From NCBI RefSeq assembly GCF_004803715.2, contig NZ_CP039383.2, forward strand, positions 2,852,001 to 2,916,000: a DNA stretch of 64,000 nucleotides, read 5' to 3'. Below, piece by piece: positions 30,646 to 39,928 of this stretch. Position numbers and translations under genes: made by a program. This stretch comes from Luteimonas yindakuii. Its GTDB lineage: Bacteria; Pseudomonadota; Gammaproteobacteria; Xanthomonadales; Xanthomonadaceae. Numbering within the stretch: the first letter of the stretch is position 1; each line of letters begins with the position of its first letter. The notes under the pieces are model-generated. The model was not told where the DNA came from and did not search any database. It saw nothing but the letters and a program-made list of their open reading frames with translations.

Positions 30646-31437
30646 GTGAAAATCGCCAGCTGGAACGTCAACTCGCTCAACGTGCGGATGCCGCATCTGC
30701 TGCGCTGGCTGGAGGCTGCACAGCCCGACGTCGTCGGGCTGCAGGAAACCAAGCTGGAGGATCCGCGGTTTCCCTTCGAGGAACTGCAGGCGCTTGGCTA
30801 CAGCAGCGTGTTCTCGGGCCAGAAGACCTACAACGGCGTCGCCCTGCTCGCCCGCGGCATCGCGATCGAGCAGGTGCAGATCGGCATCCCCGGCTTCGAG
30901 GACGACCAGCGGCGGGTGATCGCCGCCACCATCGGCGACGTGCGCGTGATCAACCTCTATGTGGTCAACGGGCAGTCGGTGGGCAGCGAGAAATACCTCT
31001 ACAAGCTGCGCTGGCTGGATGCGGTGCGCGACTGGATCGCCGACGAGATGCGCGCACATCCGCGGCTGGTGGTGATGGGCGATTTCAACATCGCCCCGGA
31101 CGCGCGCGACGTGCACGATCCGGAGCTGTGGCATGACGCGCACATCCTGACCTCGGCGGCAGAACGCGCCGCGCTGCAGCGACTGCTGGCGCTCGGCCTG
31201 CACGACGCGTTCCGGCTGCACCATGACGAAGGCGGCGTCTTCAGCTGGTGGGATTACCGCCAGGCGGCCTTCCGCCGCGACATGGGGCTGCGCATCGACC
31301 TGACCCTGGTCTCCGACGGCCTGCGGGGCGCGGCCGTGGCATCGGGCATCGACCGCGAACCACGCACCTGGGAACGGCCCAGCGACCATGCGCCGGCGTG
31401 GGTGCAGCTGGTTTCGGCGCTGGACCAACGCGGATAG
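30646..31437 (+). CDS. xthA: exodeoxyribonuclease III
   Basis: A 263-residue AP endonuclease/3'-exonuclease of base-excision repair. MKIASWNVNSLNVR, LQETKLED (metal-binding Glu), GDFNIAPD and the final RPSDHAPAW (catalytic Asp-His) are intact. The product matches XthA in length. It starts with GTG at 30646, since homology begins exactly at KIASWNVNS; CGAGGA upstream is the ribosome site. TACAAT at 30613-30618 could be the -10. Confidence 0.95.
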   Translation: MKIASWNVNSLNVRMPHLLRWLEAAQPDVVGLQETKLEDPRFPFEELQALGYSSVFSGQKTYNGVALLARGIAIEQVQIGIPGFEDDQRRVIAATIGDVRVINLYVVNGQSVGSEKYLYKLRWLDAVRDWIADEMRAHPRLVVMGDFNIAPDARDVHDPELWHDAHILTSAAERAALQRLLALGLHDAFRLHHDEGGVFSWWDYRQAAFRRDMGLRIDLTLVSDGLRGAAVASGIDREPRTWERPSDHAPAWVQLVSALDQRG

Positions 31438-31575
31438 CCGGGCGGATCCATCGCGCCAGGAACGGGGCCGGAAGCGCTCTACCGCCGTCTCCGCGTTGAC
31501 CCCGCCAAGAAGGCCACCCCTCTCTGCGTCGATCCGCGTGCATCCGCGGCAGAAGGGTTCGCGCTCTCCCCGCCT

Positions 31576-32961
31576 TCAGTCGAACAGCTTGCCCGGGTTG
31601 AGGATCCCGGCCGGGTCGAATACCGCACGCATCCCGCGCATCAGCGCGATCTCCTCCGCGCTGCGGGTGCTGCCGAGGTAGGGCTTCTTGACCAGGCCGA
31701 TGCCGTGCTCGGCGGAGATGCTGCCGCCGTGTTCGGCCAGCAGCGCGGCCAGCAGTTCGGTGACGTGGCCGCACTGGCGCATGAAGGCGTCATCGTCGCT
31801 GCCGTCGGGCTGCAGCACGTTGATGTGCAGGTTGCCGTCGCCGATATGGCCGAACCACACCACCTCGAAATCCGGATACGCCGTTGCCAGCAGCGCCTGC
31901 GCCTGCGCCAGGAACGCCGGCATCGCGCCGATGCGCACGGCAATGTCGTTCTTGTACGGGCGATAGCGCGCGACCGCCTCGGTGATGCCCTCGCGCAGGC
32001 GCCACAGCTGCTGTGCCTGCGCCTGCGATTGGGCGATGACGCCATCGACGATCCAGCCGGCTTCCGCGCAGGCCTCGAACGCTGCCAGCCCGGCGGCCTG
32101 TTGCACGTCGTCGACCGCATCGAATTCGGCCACCACGTAGTAGAGATGCCGCGCGTCGAACGGATCCACGCCACCGTGGGCAACCACGTGCGCCAGTCCG
32201 TCCGCGGTGAGGAACTCGAACGCCTGCAGGCGCACGCGCGCGCGGAACTCGGCGAACACCCGCATCAGCACCTCGAACGAGGGCAGCGCCAGCAGCAGGG
32301 TCTGCGCCGGCGGCGGTGGATCGGTGAGTTTCAGCGTGGCCTCGACGACGATGCCGAGCGTGCCTTCCGAACCGATCGCGAGATGGCGCAGGTCATAGCC
32401 GCTGGAGTTCTTCACCAGCCCGCGGTTGAGGTCGAGCACTGCGCCGCTGCCGGTGACGAGCTTCAGCCCGGAAATCCACTCGCGCGTATTGCCATAGCGC
32501 AGCACGCGGATGCCGCCGGCGTTGGTGGCGATGTTGCCGCCGATCGTGCACGAGCCACGCGCGCCGAAATCGACCGGGTACTGCAGCCCGTGCGCGGCCG
32601 CCGCCTCGTGCACCGCCTGCAGTGCGATGCCCGGCTGCACCGTCAGCGTGCGGTCGACCGCGTCGAAGCCGAGCACGCGGTTCATCCGTTCCAGGCTCAC
32701 CACCAGTTCGCCGTTCGCGGCGACGGCGCCGCCGGACAGGCCGGTGCGCCCGCCCGAGGGCACGATCGCCACGCCATGGTCGTGCGCCCAGCGCAGCAGC
32801 ATCTGCACCTCGCCGGTATCGGCCGGCCACGCGATCGCCAGTGGCGCCGGTGTCCAGCGCCGGGTCCAGTCGCGGCCGTAGTGTTCGAGGTCGGAGGGGT
32901 CCACCGACACCCGCAGGGCCGGCAGTGCCTGGCGCAGGATGTCGAGTCGCGGGTCGGTCAT
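31576..32961 (-). CDS. FAD-linked D-2-hydroxyglutarate dehydrogenase-like oxidase
   Basis: A 461-residue GlcD/D2HGDH-family flavoprotein. The PCMH FAD-binding domain contains VPSGGRTGLSGGAV, GGNIATNAGG and GSEGTLGIV; the C-terminal domain has WFGHIGDGNLHINV and the metal-binding SAEHGIGLVKK. It oxidises a D-2-hydroxy acid and passes electrons to an electron-transfer flavoprotein or quinone. It is divergent from serA with 119 bp between starts. Because SerA can make D-2-hydroxyglutarate from 2-ketoglutarate, this pair suggests recycling; a D-lactate or glycolate substrate is the alternative. Confidence 0.88.
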   Translation of the reverse strand: MTDPRLDILRQALPALRVSVDPSDLEHYGRDWTRRWTPAPLAIAWPADTGEVQMLLRWAHDHGVAIVPSGGRTGLSGGAVAANGELVVSLERMNRVLGFDAVDRTLTVQPGIALQAVHEAAAAHGLQYPVDFGARGSCTIGGNIATNAGGIRVLRYGNTREWISGLKLVTGSGAVLDLNRGLVKNSSGYDLRHLAIGSEGTLGIVVEATLKLTDPPPPAQTLLLALPSFEVLMRVFAEFRARVRLQAFEFLTADGLAHVVAHGGVDPFDARHLYYVVAEFDAVDDVQQAAGLAAFEACAEAGWIVDGVIAQSQAQAQQLWRLREGITEAVARYRPYKNDIAVRIGAMPAFLAQAQALLATAYPDFEVVWFGHIGDGNLHINVLQPDGSDDDAFMRQCGHVTELLAALLAEHGGSISAEHGIGLVKKPYLGSTRSAEEIALMRGMRAVFDPAGILNPGKLFD

Positions 32962-33080
32962 GGGGGCAGTCGGGCGGCGGAGCGCTCAGGCTGCCAGTGC
33001 CGGCACGGCGCGTCCATCGCGTGTTGCGACGCACACAGGCCGCGCGTACCGTGGGCTCCCGCCCGCGCCGCCGCTTGCAG

Positions 33081-34325
33081 ATGGCTGACGACCGCAAGAC
33101 CTCGTTTCCGCGCCAGGACATCCGCGTGCTGCTGCTCGAAGGCATCAGCCCGACCGCGGTCGACGCGTTCCGCGCCGCCGGCTATACGCAGATCGAACTC
33201 CACGACACCTCGCTTGCCGGTGACGCGCTCGAACGCGCGATCGCCGAGGCGCATGTGGTGGGCATCCGTTCGCGCACGCATCTCGATGCCGACGTGCTCC
33301 AGCATGCGCGCAAGCTGATCGCGATCGGCTGCTTCTGCATCGGCACCAACCAGGTCGACCTCGACGCCGCCGAGCTCGCCGGCGTGCCGGTGTTCAACGC
33401 GCCGTATTCCAACACCCGCAGCGTCGCCGAGCTGGTGATCGCCGAGACGATCCTGCTGTTGCGCGGCATTCCTCGCCGGAATGCGGAGTGCCATCGCGGC
33501 GGCTGGTCGAAGAGCGCGGCCGGCAGCCACGAGGCGCGCGGCAAGACCATCGGCATCGTCGGCTACGGCCATATCGGTACTCAGGTCGGCGTGCTGGCCG
33601 AAGGCCTCGGCATGCAGGTGCTCTTCCATGACATCGAGACCAAGCTCGCACTGGGCAATGCACGTGCCGCAGCCGACCTGCACGACCTGCTGTCGCGCAG
33701 CGACGTGGTCACCCTGCATGTGCCGGAAACCGCCAGCACCCAGCGCATGATCGGCGCCACCCAGCTGGCGGCGATGAAGCCGGGTGCGCACCTGGTCAAC
33801 GCCTCGCGCGGCACCGTGGTCGATATCGATGCGCTGGCGGACGCGCTGCGTTCGGGTCACGTGGGCGGGGCCGCGGTCGATGTGTTCCCGGTCGAGCCCA
33901 AGGGGGCGAGCGAGCTGTTCGAATCGCCGTTGCGCGGCCTGGACAACGTGATCCTGACCCCGCACGTGGGCGGCAGCACGCTGGAGGCGCAGGACAATAT
34001 CGGCCTCGAGGTCGCCGCCAAGCTGATTCGCTACAGCGACAACGGTTCAACCCTGTCGGCGGTGAACTTCCCGGAAGTCGCCCTGCCCGGCCACGAGGGC
34101 TCGCGGCGGCTGCTGCACATCCACCGCAACATGCCGGGCGTGCTGTCGCAGGCCAACGACGTGTTCCGCGAGCGCGGCATCAACATCGACGGCCAGTACC
34201 TGCGCACCGACAGCCTGGTGGGCTATGTGGTGATCGACGTGACCGCGACCGAGTCGCAGGCGAGCGAACTGCGCGGCGCGCTGGCGGCGATCCCGGGCAC
34301 ACTGCGCACGCGGGTGCTGTACTGA
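33081..34325 (+). CDS. serA: D-3-phosphoglycerate dehydrogenase
   Basis: A 414-residue NAD enzyme starting serine synthesis. IGCFCIGTNQVDLDAA, the Rossmann motif GIVGYGHIGTQVG, the catalytic Arg in NASRGTVVDIDAL and the His in LTPHVGGST are present, followed by an ACT domain (LLHIHRNMPGVLSQANDVF) that allows serine feedback. Length matches the E. coli type. ATG at 33081 precedes the homology by about 12 residues; no strong ribosome site is seen. The divergent neighbour is a D-2-hydroxyglutarate dehydrogenase-like flavoprotein. Confidence 0.95.
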   Translation: MADDRKTSFPRQDIRVLLLEGISPTAVDAFRAAGYTQIELHDTSLAGDALERAIAEAHVVGIRSRTHLDADVLQHARKLIAIGCFCIGTNQVDLDAAELAGVPVFNAPYSNTRSVAELVIAETILLLRGIPRRNAECHRGGWSKSAAGSHEARGKTIGIVGYGHIGTQVGVLAEGLGMQVLFHDIETKLALGNARAAADLHDLLSRSDVVTLHVPETASTQRMIGATQLAAMKPGAHLVNASRGTVVDIDALADALRSGHVGGAAVDVFPVEPKGASELFESPLRGLDNVILTPHVGGSTLEAQDNIGLEVAAKLIRYSDNGSTLSAVNFPEVALPGHEGSRRLLHIHRNMPGVLSQANDVFRERGINIDGQYLRTDSLVGYVVIDVTATESQASELRGALAAIPGTLRTRVLY

Positions 34326-34374
34326 CCGCATCGCTGTACGCGGAAAACGGGGCCGGTGGCAGGGCACGGAAACG

Positions 34375-34403
34375 ACAAGGGCGGCACATGGCCGCCCTTG
34401 TCG
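34375..34403. terminator. hairpin between convergent serA and GlsB-like genes
   Basis: A perfect 12-bp stem, GACAAGGGCGGC paired with GCCGCCCTTGTC around a 5-base loop, lies between two convergent genes. On the minus strand it is followed by GTTTCC, a weak T-rich tail. It probably ends the GlsB-like transcript and may serve both sides. Confidence 0.6.
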
Positions 34404-34425
34404 AACATCACGAACGCGATGCGTA

Positions 34426-34695
34426 TCAGCGCACGCGGCCGCGACGGAACAGGTTCACGATCGCCAGCAGGATGATCGCGCCGATCAGCGAGACGACGAA
34501 ACTCATGACGCTGATCTCGCCGCTGTTGATCGACGGCGCGCCCAGCATCGGTCCGATCAGCAGGCCGCCGATGAAGGCACCGATGATGCCGACGACGACG
34601 TTGAGGATGATCCCCTGCTGACCGTCCGTCCGCATGATCATGCTCGCCAGCCAGCCCACGATGCCGCCCACGATCAACCAGATGATGATTCCCAT
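34426..34695 (-). CDS. GlsB/YeaQ/YmgE-family stress membrane protein
   Basis: An 89-residue inner-membrane protein with three hydrophobic helices. It begins MGIIIWLIVGGIVGWLAS and has the family glycine-rich pattern VVGIIGAFIGGLLIG, ending with basic FRRGRVR. Such proteins are induced by general stress and their function is unclear. The start at 34695 is well fixed by GGAGGA plus AAGGA just upstream; longer readings through 35211 run into the ligase gene in another frame and are not credible. Confidence 0.9.
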   Translation of the reverse strand: MGIIIWLIVGGIVGWLASMIMRTDGQQGIILNVVVGIIGAFIGGLLIGPMLGAPSINSGEISVMSFVVSLIGAIILLAIVNLFRRGRVR

Positions 34696-34801
34696 GTCCT
34701 TGCTCCTCCGTAGTCCGGGCCCAAATGCCCCTCGGGGTCGGAGTCTGCGATGGGCTGCCGTGACGACGATGTAAGCGGCGGCTGTAACCGCACCATTGCG
34801 G

Positions 34802-36172
34802 TCAATCCGCGCGCAGCAGGGCCAGCACGGTGTCGCGAGGGAGTTTTCCGGTGGCGTTGCGCGGCAATGCATCCACGCGACGCAGCCGCCGCGGCAGGAA
34901 GACGGGATCGATGCTGGCACGCAGGGCGGCATGGATCGCCGCTTCGTCGAGCGTCGGCGCCACCACCAGCGCGGCGATGCGACGCACGCCGCCGGCGTCG
35001 GCCTCGTCGAGCTGCACCACCACACCGTCGACCACGCCCGGCACCGCGAGCAGGCGTGCGGTGAGGTCGCCCAGCGAGGCGCGCTTGCCGGCGATCTCCA
35101 GCAGGTCGGCCTGGCGCCCGCGCAGCAGGAAGCGGCCATCGGGCAGCAGCTGCACCAGGTCGGCCAGCACCACCGGCGCCGGCAGGTGCGCGGCTTCCAC
35201 CGCCGTGCCATCGGGCTGCGGCTGCAGGCGCACGCCCGGCAACGGCGTCCAGGCGTCGTCGATGGCGGTGCGGCGGCGCGCGATGATGCAGGTCTCGGTG
35301 GAGCCGAACATCTCGCGCACCTCGCCGCCGAAACGCGCCTCGGCCGCGGCCGCCAGCGCCCGTGGCAGCGGCGCGGTGGCGCTGACGATGCCCGCCAGTT
35401 CGGGCAATGCGACGCCGGATTCGACCAGCGCGCGCAGGTGCACGGGCGTGGTCACCAGCAGCCGCGGCGCATCGATGGCCGCCAGCGCGGTCGCGATGTC
35501 ATCGGGAAAGAACGGCCGCCCGCTGTGCACCGCGGCGCCCCCCAGCAACGGCAGCAGCACCGACATCTCCACCCCGTACATATGCTGCGCCGGCACCGTG
35601 GCCACGATCGCCGGCGCATCACTGCCGTGCAGGCCTGCCAGCGCCGCCAGGTTCTGCTGCACGCCGTCGGCAAAATCGCGCCAGCGCTTGGGATTGGCCT
35701 TCGGCGCACCGGTGCTGCCGGAGGTGTAGCCGATCGCGACCACGTGGTCGCAGGGGATCCGTGGCACGCCGCCGGGAGCCTGCGGAAGCTCGAGCGGTAC
35801 CGGCACGAAATGCGGCAACGGCGCCAGGGCGTCGCAGCCGCAGGAGTCGGCATCGCCGAGGCAGTAGCTGTCGGGGTGCCCGGCGCGCACGTCGTCGATC
35901 GCGGCGCGCGTGCGCGACGGCGGCAGCAGGGTGGTCTGCCCACGCGCGGCCACCGCGCAGAACGCGACCAGGAACCGGTAGCGGTCCTCGCACAGGTTGA
36001 CCGCGTAACGCCGATCCGGCAGCCGCGCGGCCAGCCCACGGACTTCGGCGAGGAATCGGCTGAGCGACACTCGCACCCCGGCGACGATGGCGATGGTGCG
36101 GCCGGCGTCGCCGATGGCGAGCGGCAGGTCGCGCAAGTCGGCGCGGGCGGGGCTGTCGATGATGGCGGACAT
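34802..36172 (-). CDS. AMP-dependent aryl-ACP/CoA ligase of xanthomonadin synthesis (XanA2/ApeH-like)
   Basis: A 456-residue adenylate-forming enzyme. The phosphate-binding loop is GYTSGSTGAPK, followed by FGSTETC (A5-like motif), LLRGRQADLLEIAGKR and the C-terminal Lys in RNATGKLPRD that completes adenylation. The protein is shorter than common acyl-CoA ligases, as expected for the ligases that load hydroxybenzoate onto the pigment ACP. The ATG at 36172 is placed where the family N-terminus begins. It lies 8 kb from the main pigment block and is divergent from the phosphopantetheinyl transferase. Confidence 0.85.
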   Translation of the reverse strand: MSAIIDSPARADLRDLPLAIGDAGRTIAIVAGVRVSLSRFLAEVRGLAARLPDRRYAVNLCEDRYRFLVAFCAVAARGQTTLLPPSRTRAAIDDVRAGHPDSYCLGDADSCGCDALAPLPHFVPVPLELPQAPGGVPRIPCDHVVAIGYTSGSTGAPKANPKRWRDFADGVQQNLAALAGLHGSDAPAIVATVPAQHMYGVEMSVLLPLLGGAAVHSGRPFFPDDIATALAAIDAPRLLVTTPVHLRALVESGVALPELAGIVSATAPLPRALAAAAEARFGGEVREMFGSTETCIIARRRTAIDDAWTPLPGVRLQPQPDGTAVEAAHLPAPVVLADLVQLLPDGRFLLRGRQADLLEIAGKRASLGDLTARLLAVPGVVDGVVVQLDEADAGGVRRIAALVVAPTLDEAAIHAALRASIDPVFLPRRLRRVDALPRNATGKLPRDTVLALLRAD

Positions 36173-36258
36173 GCGTGCGGCGGACGCCGGTTCCTCGTGT
36201 GCGGAGAGGCAGGGCGCGGCCGGGCGCGCGAACGTCGATAGCTTACGCTGCGCGCCTG

Positions 36259-36894
36259 ATGCGCACGCAAACGCCCGCCCGCGATCCCGACGCGCCGCTG
36301 TCCGCCGGCGCCCTGCGCCTGGGCACGATCGACTGCGCGTGGCGCCCGTACACGCGCGGCGATCGCGCCGAGCCGCAGGTGCGCGCCTGGCTCGCGGACC
36401 TGTTGCCCGGCGACGTGCCTGCACTCGAACGCGACATCCACGGCCGCCCGCGCTGGCCCGATGCCATCGGCGCCGAGGTCAGCTGGAGCCACAGCGGCGG
36501 CGGCCTGCTGATGGCCCTCGCACGCGGGCTGCGCGTGGGCTGCGACCTCGAGTGGATGCGGCCGCGCATGCACGGCCTGGAACTCGCGCGGCGCTTCTTC
36601 CACCCGCGTGAGGCCGCCTGGCTCGAGTCCCTGCCGGTACCGGTGCGCGAACGTGTCTTCGTGCGCCTGTGGTGCGCCAAGGAGGCGGTACTCAAGGCGC
36701 ATGGCCGCGGCATCGCCTTCGGCCTGCACCGGCTGGAGTTCGCCGAGCGCGGCGATGCGCTGGCCCTGGTCGACTGCGATGCGGCGCTGGGACGGCCGCA
36801 GGACTGGTCGCTGCATGCGTTCGAGCCGGCGCCGGGCTACCTCGCCACGCTGGCATGGTCGCCGCTGCCGCCGGCGGGCGGCGACCTACAATAG
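36259..36894 (+). CDS. 4'-phosphopantetheinyl transferase (Sfp type)
   Basis: A 211-residue transferase that moves the phosphopantetheine arm of CoA to an apo-carrier protein. The metal-binding motif [10 protein letters not shown] and the later [14 protein letters not shown] (W-x-x-KEA) are intact, and the upstream [20 protein letters not shown] is the usual CoA-contact region. Its position back-to-back with the aryl ligase argues that it activates the pigment ACP. It starts 86 bp from the ligase start and its last codons overlap the likely rsmG -10 box. Confidence 0.92.
   Translation: MRTQTPARDPDAPLSAGALRLGTIDCAWRPYTRGDRAEPQVRAWLADLLPGDVPALERDIHGRPRWPDAIGAEVSWSHSGGGLLMALARGLRVGCDLEWMRPRMHGLELARRFFHPREAAWLESLPVPVRERVFVRLWCAKEAVLKAHGRGIAFGLHRLEFAERGDALALVDCDAALGRPQDWSLHAFEPAPGYLATLAWSPLPPAGGDLQ
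36887..36892 (+). promoter_or_regulatory. putative -10 box (TACAAT) of rsmG
   Basis: TACAAT overlaps the end of the phosphopantetheinyl transferase gene and ends 6 bp before the rsmG ATG, giving the same leaderless spacing as hemB and uvrD. A convincing -35 is not visible. Confidence 0.4.
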
Positions 36895-36898
36895 GCCG

Positions 36899-37546
36899 AT
36901 GCCCACCTCCGCCCATCCGCAGCAGCAACGCCTGCTCCACGGCCTCGACGCGCTCGGCCTCGACCCCGCCCTGGCCACCCCGCTGCTGGCCTATCTCGAC
37001 CTGCTGCAGCGCTGGAACCGCACCTACAACCTCACCGCGATCCGCGACCCGGACGCGATGGTGGTGCTGCACCTGCTCGATTCGCTGGCGATGGCCGCCC
37101 ATGTCGGCGGGCTGCGCACGCTGGCCGACCTCGGCACCGGCCCCGGGCTGCCCGGCATCCCGCTGGCGATCACCCATCCGCAGCTGCAGGTGGCGCTGGT
37201 CGAATCCAATGGCAAGAAGGCGCGGTTCCTGCGCGAGGCGGTGCGCACCCTCGGCCTGGGCAATGCGCGGGTGCTGGAAGCGCGCGCCGAAGCCGTTGCC
37301 GAACCCGGCGCATTCGAGGCGATCACCGCGCGCGCGCTGGCCACCCTGCCGGACATCCTCGCGGTGGGTGGACACCTGCTCGCCGCCGACGGCCAGCTGC
37401 TGGCGATGAAGGGCACGCGCCCCGACCAGGAGATCGCGGCACTGCCGGCCGGCTGGCGCCTGCTGTCGGTGGAGGCACTGTCGGTGCCCGGCCTCGGTGC
37501 GGAGCGCCATCTGGTGCGGGTGGGACGGGCCAGCGCACCGGCCTGA
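36899..37546 (+). CDS. rsmG: 16S rRNA (guanine-527-N7)-methyltransferase
   Basis: A 215-residue SAM-dependent enzyme acting on the 30S ribosomal [22 protein letters not shown] and [10 protein letters not shown] are family signatures, with SAM-binding [16 protein letters not shown] and [16 protein letters not shown]. Size is normal. It precedes parA by 96 bp, the conserved rsmG-parA-parB order often found near the chromosomal origin, although mnmG is not in the window. Confidence 0.96.
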   Translation: MPTSAHPQQQRLLHGLDALGLDPALATPLLAYLDLLQRWNRTYNLTAIRDPDAMVVLHLLDSLAMAAHVGGLRTLADLGTGPGLPGIPLAITHPQLQVALVESNGKKARFLREAVRTLGLGNARVLEARAEAVAEPGAFEAITARALATLPDILAVGGHLLAADGQLLAMKGTRPDQEIAALPAGWRLLSVEALSVPGLGAERHLVRVGRASAPA

Positions 37547-37642
37547 ACCCGCGCCCTGCCCACGCGTCCCGGGTCCGGCATAATCCCGGGCCGGCCCGCT
37601 TTTCACGCGCGTGCCGTTCCCTAGTCTTCGAGACACGCTGCA

Positions 37643-38464
37643 ATGGCCCGGATCATCGCCATCGCCAACCAGAAGGGCGGCGTCGGAAAGACCACGACGT
37701 CGGTCAATCTGGCGGCGGCGCTCGCTGCCACGCCCAAGCGCGTGCTGCTGGTCGACCTCGATGCACAGGGCAACGCGACCATGGGCAGCGGCATCGACAA
37801 GCGCGACCTGCACGCCTCCACCTACGACGTGCTGCTTGGCGGATTGCTGGCCGAGGACGCGCTGATGGAGACCGCCGAGCACTTCGACCTGCTGCCGTCC
37901 AACACCGACCTCACCGCGGCCGAGATCGAGCTGATGGACGAGGAAGGCCGCGAACAGCGCCTCAAGCGCGCGCTCGAGCCGCTGAAGCCGCGCTACGACT
38001 TCATCCTGATCGACTGCCCGCCGGCGCTGTCGCTGCTCACGCTCAATGCGCTGACCGCGGCGGATTCGGTGCTGGTGCCGATGCAGTGCGAGTACTACGC
38101 GCTGGAAGGCATCAGCTCGCTGCTGGAAACCATCGACGCGCTGAAGGCGCGGCTGAACCCGGCGCTGGAAATCGAGGGCGTGCTGCGCACCATGTACGAC
38201 GTGCGCAACAACCTCACCAATGCGGTTTCCAACGAGCTCGACCAGCACTTCGGCGACAAGATGTTCCGCACCGTGGTGCCGCGCAACGTGCGCCTGGCCG
38301 AGGCCCCGAGCCATGGCCAGAGCATCATCGGCTACGACCGCGGTTCACGCGGCGCGATCGCCTACCTCGGGCTGGCCGGCGAGATCCTGCGCCACCAGCG
38401 CGAGCGCGGGCAGCCCGCGGCAGCGCCGCTGGGTGCGCCCGCCGAACTGGTGCAGGCGGGTTGA
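37643..38464 (+). CDS. parA: chromosome partitioning ATPase ParA (Soj)
   Basis: A 273-residue deviant Walker ATPase. The P-loop KGGVGKTT follows IIAIANQ at the N-terminus, with DLDAQGNATMGSG and the Walker B segment DFILIDCPPALSLLTLNAL. No N-terminal DNA-binding extension exists, so it is of chromosomal type. It binds DNA nonspecifically in ATP form and helps move ParB-bound origins. CATAAT near 37579 is a possible -10. It is followed by parB after 82 bp. Confidence 0.96.
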   Translation: MARIIAIANQKGGVGKTTTSVNLAAALAATPKRVLLVDLDAQGNATMGSGIDKRDLHASTYDVLLGGLLAEDALMETAEHFDLLPSNTDLTAAEIELMDEEGREQRLKRALEPLKPRYDFILIDCPPALSLLTLNALTAADSVLVPMQCEYYALEGISSLLETIDALKARLNPALEIEGVLRTMYDVRNNLTNAVSNELDQHFGDKMFRTVVPRNVRLAEAPSHGQSIIGYDRGSRGAIAYLGLAGEILRHQRERGQPAAAPLGAPAELVQAG

Positions 38465-38546
38465 GCATGCGCATGCATCGGTCCGTCCGCATCCACGCCG
38501 CGCGCAGCGCGCACGGCGCCCGCCATGTCCGCACAGGGGGAGCGGC

Positions 38547-39455
38547 ATGACCGCAACGAAGAACCGTCCAGCCACCAAGAAGGGCACGCTGGGCCGCGGG
38601 CTGAATGCCCTGCTCGGGCCGCAGGGCGCCGCCGCGCCGGCGCTGGAGGCGACGCCGGCCGACACCCTGCAGAACCTGCCGATCGACGCACTGTCGCCGG
38701 GCAAGTACCAGCCGCGGCGGACGATGAGCGAGGACAAGCTCGACGAGCTCGCGGAATCGATCAGGGCGCAGGGGGTGATCCAGCCGATCGTGGTGCGCGA
38801 TCTCGGCGGACGGAAGTTCGAGATCATCGCCGGCGAGCGTCGCTGGCGCGCCTCGCAGCGCGCCGGCCTGGCCGAAGTGCCGGTAGTGGTGCGCGAGGTC
38901 GACGACCGCACCGTCATCGCGATGGCGCTGATCGAGAACATCCAGCGCGAGGACCTCAACCCGCTGGAGGAAGCACAGGCGCTGCAGCGGCTGATCGACG
39001 AATTCATGCTGACCCACGCGCAGGCCGCGGCCGCGGTCGGCCGCTCGCGTGCGTCGGTGTCCAACCTGCTGCGCCTGCTGGAACTGCCGCCGGCGATCCG
39101 CATCCTGGTGGAATCCAGGCAGCTGGAGATGGGCCACGCCCGCGCGCTGCTGACGCTGTCGCCGGAACTGGCCAGCAAGCTCGCCTCCGAGGCGGTGGCC
39201 AACGGCTGGTCGGTGCGCGAGGTGGAACACCGTGCGCAGCAGTTCGCCGAAGGCCGCATCCCCGCGCGCAAGCCGAAGTCCGGCGCCAAGGCGCGCCCGC
39301 AGCAGGCCGATATCGCGACGCTGGAAAACGAGCTGTCGGCGTCGCTCGGCGCCAAGGTCGCCATCGCCCACGGCCGCGGCAACAAGGGCCGGCTGGTAAT
39401 CCACTACACCGACCTCGACACGCTCGACGGGCTGCTGGAGCGGCTGCGGCGGTAG
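38547..39455 (+). CDS. parB: chromosome partitioning protein ParB (Spo0J)
   Basis: A 302-residue DNA-binding clamp. It begins with the basic GRGLNALLG helix that contacts ParA, followed by the ParB/sulfiredoxin CTPase region (IVVRDLGGRKFEIIAGERRWRA and ENIQREDLNPLEEA), a helix-turn-helix near AAAVGRSRASVSNLLRL and a C-terminal dimerisation domain ending LDGLLERLRR. GGGGGAG upstream supports the ATG at 38547. A canonical parS palindrome was not found in the window by eye. Confidence 0.96.
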   Translation: MTATKNRPATKKGTLGRGLNALLGPQGAAAPALEATPADTLQNLPIDALSPGKYQPRRTMSEDKLDELAESIRAQGVIQPIVVRDLGGRKFEIIAGERRWRASQRAGLAEVPVVVREVDDRTVIAMALIENIQREDLNPLEEAQALQRLIDEFMLTHAQAAAAVGRSRASVSNLLRLLELPPAIRILVESRQLEMGHARALLTLSPELASKLASEAVANGWSVREVEHRAQQFAEGRIPARKPKSGAKARPQQADIATLENELSASLGAKVAIAHGRGNKGRLVIHYTDLDTLDGLLERLRR

Positions 39456-39648
39456 GTCACAGCGCACCGGGGTCCGGTGCTGACCATCAGGCGTTGTTCG
39501 CGGCCATGCCCTCGGCCGGGCTGAGCGCGGCGCCTCGGGGTCGCGGCGGGGCGGAGCTGCGTGCACAGGTCGAAGCCGCGTGGGCTGGGCGGAAAGAGAC
39601 ATCGCCAGACCCGGCACGACGGCAGACAGCAAGTTGCTCGGTTTGACT

Positions 39649-39793
39649 CCGCGCTGCCCGTCGCGCGCATCGGGCGTGTGCTCCCCCGGCCGGAGTCCGC
39701 GTCCAGCTACCACGGCCGGCGCCGGCCGTGGTAGCAGGACGCGGAGATATCCGGCTGGACATCCCCCTGTGGCCGTGGTGGGCGGCCTGGACT
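39649..39793. repeat. short form of the nested palindromic intergenic repeat
   Basis: The gap 39456-39928 (473 bp) after parB contains this element and otherwise nothing recognisable. Arms at 39696-39720 and 39721-39745 are directly abutting inverted repeats with 24 of 25 bases paired. Outer flanks match the long element at 17838-18210; the right flank 39728-39793 differs at 2 of 66 bases. Compared with the long form it lacks the 230-bp centre. A hairpin GGACTC/GAGTCC at about 39789-39807 follows and could help end the parB transcript. Confidence 0.75.
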
Positions 39794-39928
39794 CCGGATG
39801 TGAGTCCGGAACAACCGGACAAATGGGCTGACGGGCGCTCGCAGGCTCGAGTCACCACGACTTCCGACCCCTGCATGCCGTGCCCGCCGATGCCATGATC
39901 GGCGGTTGTCGCATTGCCGGATCACGCC

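Noticed and set aside
36899..39928. parS centromere site near parAB
   Set aside because: No close match to the TGTTTCACGTGAAACA palindrome was found by eye; a computed search could still reveal a divergent site.
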